Part shown: piece by piece, positions 60,271 through 64,000 of the stretch | Layout: every line of letters starts with the position of its first letter | How positions within the stretch are numbered: position 1 is the stretch's first letter | From: JBAXTZ01 sp041666525 | GTDB taxonomy: Bacteria > Bacillota > Negativicutes > JBAXTZ01 | Direction of reading: 5' to 3' | Assembly (NCBI GenBank): GCA_041666525.1 | Contig: JBAYGT010000002.1 | Span: 124,001 to 188,000 of the forward strand | Length of the DNA: 64,000 nt | The notes under the pieces: model-generated | Seen by the model: the letters and a program-made list of their open reading frames with translations, nothing else | Databases searched by the model: none | Told to the model about the DNA's origin: nothing | Translations under genes and position numbers: made by a program

Positions 60271-62356
60271 TTTTCTTAACCGGTTTTTCTTTTCCAAAAT
60301 TGCAGTCAATATTACTGCAGAGTTTTTTTGCACCGCGGCCTTTGTAGAGATGTTTCATCAAATACTCACCGCATTTTGGACATTTTTCCTCAATCGGTAT
60401 ATCCCAGGTTGCAAAAGTACAAGTTGGATATTCACTACAGCCAAAGAATTTTTTACCTTTTTTACTGCGTTTTTCGGACAACATGCCAATTTTGCATTGA
60501 GGACAGATAAAATTCGAAAGACTGACGATCGGTTTGGTAAACTTACAGTCAGGATAACCCGGGCAAGCAAGAAACTCGCCGAATCGTCCGGATTTTTTCA
60601 CCAGATTTTTTTCACATTTGGGACAGAGTTCATCAGTTATTATCGGTTCAATTACCCGGCGCTCAGCTTTTTCCCGTGCCTCACTGATACTCGCGCTAAA
60701 GCTTTGATAGAACTCACGCAATGCTGTAATCCGCTGCATTTTTCCATCAGCAATTTCATCAAGCTCGTGTTCCATTTTTGCAGTAAATTCAGCATTTACA
60801 ATCGTCGCAAAATATTTTACCAACAGCTCGTTTACGATAAATCCAAGCTCCGTTGGAATGAATTTTTTCTCAATTTTTTCAACATAACCGCGATCAACAA
60901 TTGTTTCGATAATTGGTACAAATGTGCTTGGACGACCTATTCCCAGATCCTCCAATAGTTTTATCAGCGAAGGTTCATTGTAGCGAGGTGGCGGCTCGGT
61001 AAATTTCTGCGCCGATTCTAGCTTAATTAGTTTCAGCAGTTGCTCTAAATCGAGCTCTGGCAACGTTTTTTGTTTATCTGCGCTGTCTTCTCCGCCGTCA
61101 TCATAGACCGCCAAATAGCCTGCAAATATCCGCTTGGAACCGCTAGCGTGAAACAAATATTTCCCTGATTTGACATCACAAGTTTCAATATCATAAACAG
61201 CCGGAGTCATCTGACAAGCAATAAACCGATCCCAAATCAGCTTGTACAACCTTAACTGGTCGCGTCCAAGTGCGTTTTTGAGTTTATCCGGTGTAATTAG
61301 CGCATCAACCGGACGAATGGCTTCGTGAGCATCCTGAGATGCCTTTTTCTTGTATAAATTCGGTTTGTCAGGAAGATAACTATTTCCAAACGCATCGCCA
61401 ATAATTGCACGTGCACTCTGTACAGCTTGTTCAGATATTCGAAAAGAATCAGTACGCATATAAGTAATCAAACCGGTATGACCAAATCCCGGCACTTCCA
61501 TCCCCTCATACAGCTGTTGTGCAAGCTGCATTACCCGCCTTGGGGTAATATTCAACCGCCGTGATGCGTCTTGTTGCAAAGTGCTGGTAATAAATGGCGG
61601 CGGTGCGGCTTTTTTTCGTTGCTTTTTGGTAAGATCAATTACCTTGAATTCCGCTGTCTGTAAATCAGATATAATCTGATCGTTTTGAGTTTTGTTAGTG
61701 ATTGAGGCTTTTTTACCGTTGATTTTGGTTAGCGCTGCAGTAAAATCGCCTTTCGTTTTGCCATTATTAAGTAATGCGTCGATTGTCCAATATTCTTCCG
61801 GCTGGAAATTTCTGATTTCCAATTCGCGCTCGCAAATTAAGCGAACTACTACTGATTGCACCCTACCGGCGCTCAGCCCTTTTTTTATTTTATTCCACAA
61901 CAACGGGCTGAGTTCATAGCCAACGATGCGGTCCAAAATTCGTCGCGTTTGTTGCGCTTCAACTAAATCGAAATCAATAGAACGAGGCGATTTTACTGCA
62001 CCTTGAATACATGGTTTGGTTATCTCGTTAAAAACAATCCGGCACTTACCGGTGATATCAACTTTCAGCACTTCGGCAATATGCCAGGCAATCGCTTCAC
62101 CTTCACGATCCGGGTCAGTCGCGAGCAGCACTTGGTCGGCTGTCTTCGCGGCAAGTTTTAATTCCTTGATCAGCGCACTTTTGTCGCGACTATTAATATA
62201 ATGCGGTTCAAAGTTATTCTCTAAATCCACGCCCATTTTGCTTTTTGGCAAATCACGGATGTGCCCCTTGGTTGATTTTACAGTATAATTTTTGCCCAGA
62301 TAGCCTTCAATTGTCTTGGCTTTTGCTGGTGATTCCACCAATACCAAATATTTCAA
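60251..62356 (-). CDS. topA: DNA topoisomerase I
   Basis: A protein of about 701 residues. Toprim: YLVLVESPAKAKTIEGYLG and ATDPDREGEAIAWHIAE. The active tyrosine is in LITYMRTDSFRIS (about residue 304). Three four-cysteine zinc ribbons close the protein (CPKCEKNLV, CPQCKIGML, CPKCGEYLM). It relaxes negative supercoils. TTG 62356 follows AGGAGGAAC; a longer frame lacks a site. Confidence 0.96.
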   Translation of the reverse strand: MKYLVLVESPAKAKTIEGYLGKNYTVKSTKGHIRDLPKSKMGVDLENNFEPHYINSRDKSALIKELKLAAKTADQVLLATDPDREGEAIAWHIAEVLKVDITGKCRIVFNEITKPCIQGAVKSPRSIDFDLVEAQQTRRILDRIVGYELSPLLWNKIKKGLSAGRVQSVVVRLICERELEIRNFQPEEYWTIDALLNNGKTKGDFTAALTKINGKKASITNKTQNDQIISDLQTAEFKVIDLTKKQRKKAAPPPFITSTLQQDASRRLNITPRRVMQLAQQLYEGMEVPGFGHTGLITYMRTDSFRISEQAVQSARAIIGDAFGNSYLPDKPNLYKKKASQDAHEAIRPVDALITPDKLKNALGRDQLRLYKLIWDRFIACQMTPAVYDIETCDVKSGKYLFHASGSKRIFAGYLAVYDDGGEDSADKQKTLPELDLEQLLKLIKLESAQKFTEPPPRYNEPSLIKLLEDLGIGRPSTFVPIIETIVDRGYVEKIEKKFIPTELGFIVNELLVKYFATIVNAEFTAKMEHELDEIADGKMQRITALREFYQSFSASISEAREKAERRVIEPIITDELCPKCEKNLVKKSGRFGEFLACPGYPDCKFTKPIVSLSNFICPQCKIGMLSEKRSKKGKKFFGCSEYPTCTFATWDIPIEEKCPKCGEYLMKHLYKGRGAKKLCSNIDCNFGKEKPVKKNEKTDS

Positions 62357-62366
62357 GTAGTTCCTC

Positions 62367-63383
62367 CTAATTGCTGCGCAGATAGCGTTTACCTGATTCC
62401 TCGCGTACAATTCCTCTCATTAGCATGTTAAAAACAGCGATGTTCGCCTGTTTGGCACTGAAATTTGTACGCAAACAAATTTCATCAATAGTCATTGCTT
62501 TATCTAAAAATAGTGCTCCAAAAATTACTTCTTCATCAACATTGCTAAAACTTGGCGTGATTTTATTAATGCATTGACGAGAAAATAACACAAGTGACTG
62601 TAATTCGTCAATTAAATCTTTTGCGCTGTCAATTAATTTAGCGCCGCTCTTAATCAATTTATGACATCCGGCCGAATTTTCCGAAAAGATCGAACCCGGA
62701 ACCGCAAAAACATCCTTGCCCTGATCTAGTGCAAAATCGGCAGTTATCAGCGCTCCGCTTTTTTCGGCGGCTTCTACAACGACAATTGAATTTGCCAGTC
62801 CGCTGATGATACGGTTGCGCATTGGAAAATAATACGGACGCACTTCAGTGCCGGGCGGATACTCTGATATTACTGCACCGCTTTCAGTGATTGCCTTAAG
62901 CAACGAGGCATTCTCCTTCGGATACGCTACATCAATGCCGCACCCCAAAACTGCGACTGTCGGCCGGTTAACCGCCAATGCAGCTGCGTGCGCAATTGTA
63001 TCGATCCCCCGCGCTGCACCGCTGATAACAATCAATCCGGACTCAGCAAGATCATGCGCTAATTTTTGCGCTGCTGCTTTACCATATACCGTAGGGTTGC
63101 GCGAACCGACTATGGCCACCTTGGGATTTTTACATAATTCACCGCGGCAATATAACAACGCCGGCGCATTGTAAATGTTTTTCAAATCAGCCGGATAATC
63201 CTGGTCATCGGCAACGATAATTTTGGTGGTCAGCCGCGCCATAACTTGAGCGAGCTTTTCCACCTCTTCGTCGCTGCGCATATCAACAAACCGCGAATAT
63301 TCAGCGCTAGTCACTGCAAATTCGGCAAGCTGTTCAGACGCAGCGAACAACGCCGCACGCGCCGAACCGAAGCTGTCTATCAA
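62367..63383 (-). CDS. dprA: DNA processing protein DprA (main frame)
   Basis: The uninterrupted DprA frame contains the Rossmann domain: VAIVGSRNPTVYGKAAAQ, ISGAARGIDTIAHAAAL, VLGCGIDVAYPKEN, SEYPPGTEVRPYYFPMRNRIISGL and a C-terminal winged-helix-like part (MTIDEICLRTNFSAKQANIAVF). The only possible start in this frame is TTG 63383, without a ribosome site. DprA-like sequence (CAQLHKALGFNNRKYQVL) continues upstream in frame with no start codon, so the true 5' end is likely shifted in frame (see 63380-63457). In the family, DprA loads RecA on incoming ssDNA. Confidence 0.9.
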   Translation of the reverse strand: MIDSFGSARAALFAASEQLAEFAVTSAEYSRFVDMRSDEEVEKLAQVMARLTTKIIVADDQDYPADLKNIYNAPALLYCRGELCKNPKVAIVGSRNPTVYGKAAAQKLAHDLAESGLIVISGAARGIDTIAHAAALAVNRPTVAVLGCGIDVAYPKENASLLKAITESGAVISEYPPGTEVRPYYFPMRNRIISGLANSIVVVEAAEKSGALITADFALDQGKDVFAVPGSIFSENSAGCHKLIKSGAKLIDSAKDLIDELQSLVLFSRQCINKITPSFSNVDEEVIFGALFLDKAMTIDEICLRTNFSAKQANIAVFNMLMRGIVREESGKRYLRSN

Positions 63384-63457
63384 TACTTGATATTTTCGGT
63401 TGTTGAATCCAAGCGCTTTATGTAGTTGAGCGCAAAATAAATTTTTGATAAGTTCAC
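63380..63457 (-). pseudogene. dprA: Out-of-frame 5' end of dprA
   Basis: GTG 63457 follows GAGG and starts MNLSKIYFAL, but this frame ends in TGA at 63382-63380. A change of one base near the T run 63437-63434 would join it to the DprA frame, giving MNLSKIYFCAQLHKALG, a typical DprA N-terminus. Whether this is a mutation, a sequencing error or programmed slippage cannot be told. Confidence 0.7.
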
Positions 63458-63461
63458 TTCC

Positions 63462-64000
63462 TCACTCAAATTTCAGCAATTCATCGGCAATCGCCGCAGC
63501 CGCATCCGGGCGCCCCAAATTCATAACGTTCAGATGCAATTGCTGCAAAGTTTTTGGACAAGTTAGCAAGCCTTCAACAATATTGATTAATTCATTAATA
63601 TTCGGCGCTACTATCGCCGCGTTGTTACTGGTCAAAAAATTGGCATTATCTGTTTCATGTCCGGGTATCGGATTATATACAATCATTGGCAGTCCGATAC
63701 TTAGCGTCTCGGCAGTAGTTAAACCACCCGGCTTCGAAATAATCATATCCGAGACCGCCATCACATCATTAACAAAATCAATGTAAGAATAAATTCGTAA
63801 CGGTTTCCTGGCGTGTTTTTTGTACTCAACCAATTTTCGATACATCTTCAAGTTGGTACCGGCCATCATCACCATTTGAAATGGCACCGTTGATTTATCA
63901 AGCGCTTCAGCGATTTCAACTAGTGGAATCATTCCGGTGCCGCCACCCATTGCCGCAATTATCGGCAAATCATTTCGAAGATTGAGCTTATTTAGAATCT
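63462..64000 (-). CDS. MGDG synthase-type glycosyltransferase, C-terminal part
   Basis: A partial gene running off the right edge; 178 residues are visible, with the frame open through base 64000. PIIAAMGGGTGMIPLVEIAEAL, SKPGGLTTAETLSIGLPMIV and PIPGHETDNANFL match the nucleotide-sugar-binding half of the MurG-like GT28 family that includes diacylglycerol glucosyltransferase UgtP. It likely glycosylates a membrane lipid. The start and first half lie outside. Confidence 0.85.
   Translation of the reverse strand, partial: ILNKLNLRNDLPIIAAMGGGTGMIPLVEIAEALDKSTVPFQMVMMAGTNLKMYRKLVEYKKHARKPLRIYSYIDFVNDVMAVSDMIISKPGGLTTAETLSIGLPMIVYNPIPGHETDNANFLTSNNAAIVAPNINELINIVEGLLTCPKTLQQLHLNVMNLGRPDAAAAIADELLKFE

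Noticed and set aside
60350..60958. A 202-codon open frame on + strand opposite topA
   Set aside because: It is antisense to the zinc-ribbon part of topA, has no ribosome site or family features, and is phenylalanine-rich as expected for the complement of lysine/glutamate-rich coding.
1..64000. CRISPR arrays, transposons, prophage, defence or toxin-antitoxin systems
   Set aside because: I found no regularly spaced repeats, transposases, integrases other than XerC, or recognisable defence genes; nearly all of the DNA is conserved housekeeping genes in known orders.

Overview
The window is an ordinary, gene-dense bacterial chromosome segment with low to moderate G+C. The markers fit a Bacillota (Firmicutes) anaerobe: YlxM next to Ffh, YlqD and KhpA next to RpsP, circularly permuted RbgA, RNase J, Hsp33, TrmFO, a family II pyrophosphatase with CBS/DRTGG inserts, and the order tRNA-Ser/SRP RNA/dnaX/ybaB/recR. 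The genus cannot be fixed from sequence alone. Rnf, NfnAB-type transhydrogenase, a 2[4Fe-4S] ferredoxin, an oxygen-labile class I fumarase and a PTS beta-glucoside cluster point to an anaerobic fermenter. TGA is used as a stop. Many genes start with TTG or GTG behind a strong Shine-Dalgarno sequence.

Layout, left arm (1-50.7 kb, nearly all + strand): the end of an rnf operon with a periplasmic-type thioredoxin, a NusG-II protein and a Gx transporter; maf-mreC-mreD-PBP2; a stable RNA unit (tRNA-Ser, SRP RNA) with dnaX-ybaB-recR; tRNA-Val; a sugar cluster (ROK kinase, PTS IIB, IIA, GH1 6-phospho-beta-glycosidase); pyrophosphatase, lon, engB, a phosphate acyltransferase; a one-carbon cluster folD-fhs-metF-nfnA-nfnB; esterase, PLP desulfhydrase, galactokinase and M29 aminopeptidase; the SRP/ribosome cluster ftsY-ylxM-ffh-rpsP-khpA-ylqD-rimM-trmD; SPOUT methyltransferase, phosphodiesterase, Hsp33; divergent rpmB/recG; two VTT-family membrane proteins; asd; and an RNA/DNA maintenance block rnj-miaB-mutS-mutL-methyltransferase-miaA followed by fumarase.

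Right arm (50.8-64 kb, all - strand): rbgA, lepB, an unknown small protein, a 53-residue ferredoxin, an unknown 88-residue ORF, frr-pyrH-tsf-rpsB, hslUV, xerC, trmFO, topA, dprA and the end of a glycosyltransferase.

The two arms converge on a 138-bp non-coding gap that holds a 28-bp sequence (50713-50740) with the architecture of a chromosomal dif site. It matches the Bacillus dif core and XerD arm as I recall them, and a xerC gene lies about 7 kb away. I read this as the replication terminus of this chromosome, which would explain the gene-strand switch. Other notable points are a probable frameshift at the very start of dprA; two places where the 3' arm of a terminator hairpin carries the -35 box of the next promoter, one of them giving an almost leaderless ylxM message; a structured leader before RNase J and another before rpsB; and a PTS cluster with no IIC gene. 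I saw no CRISPR array, prophage, transposon, or defence or toxin system.
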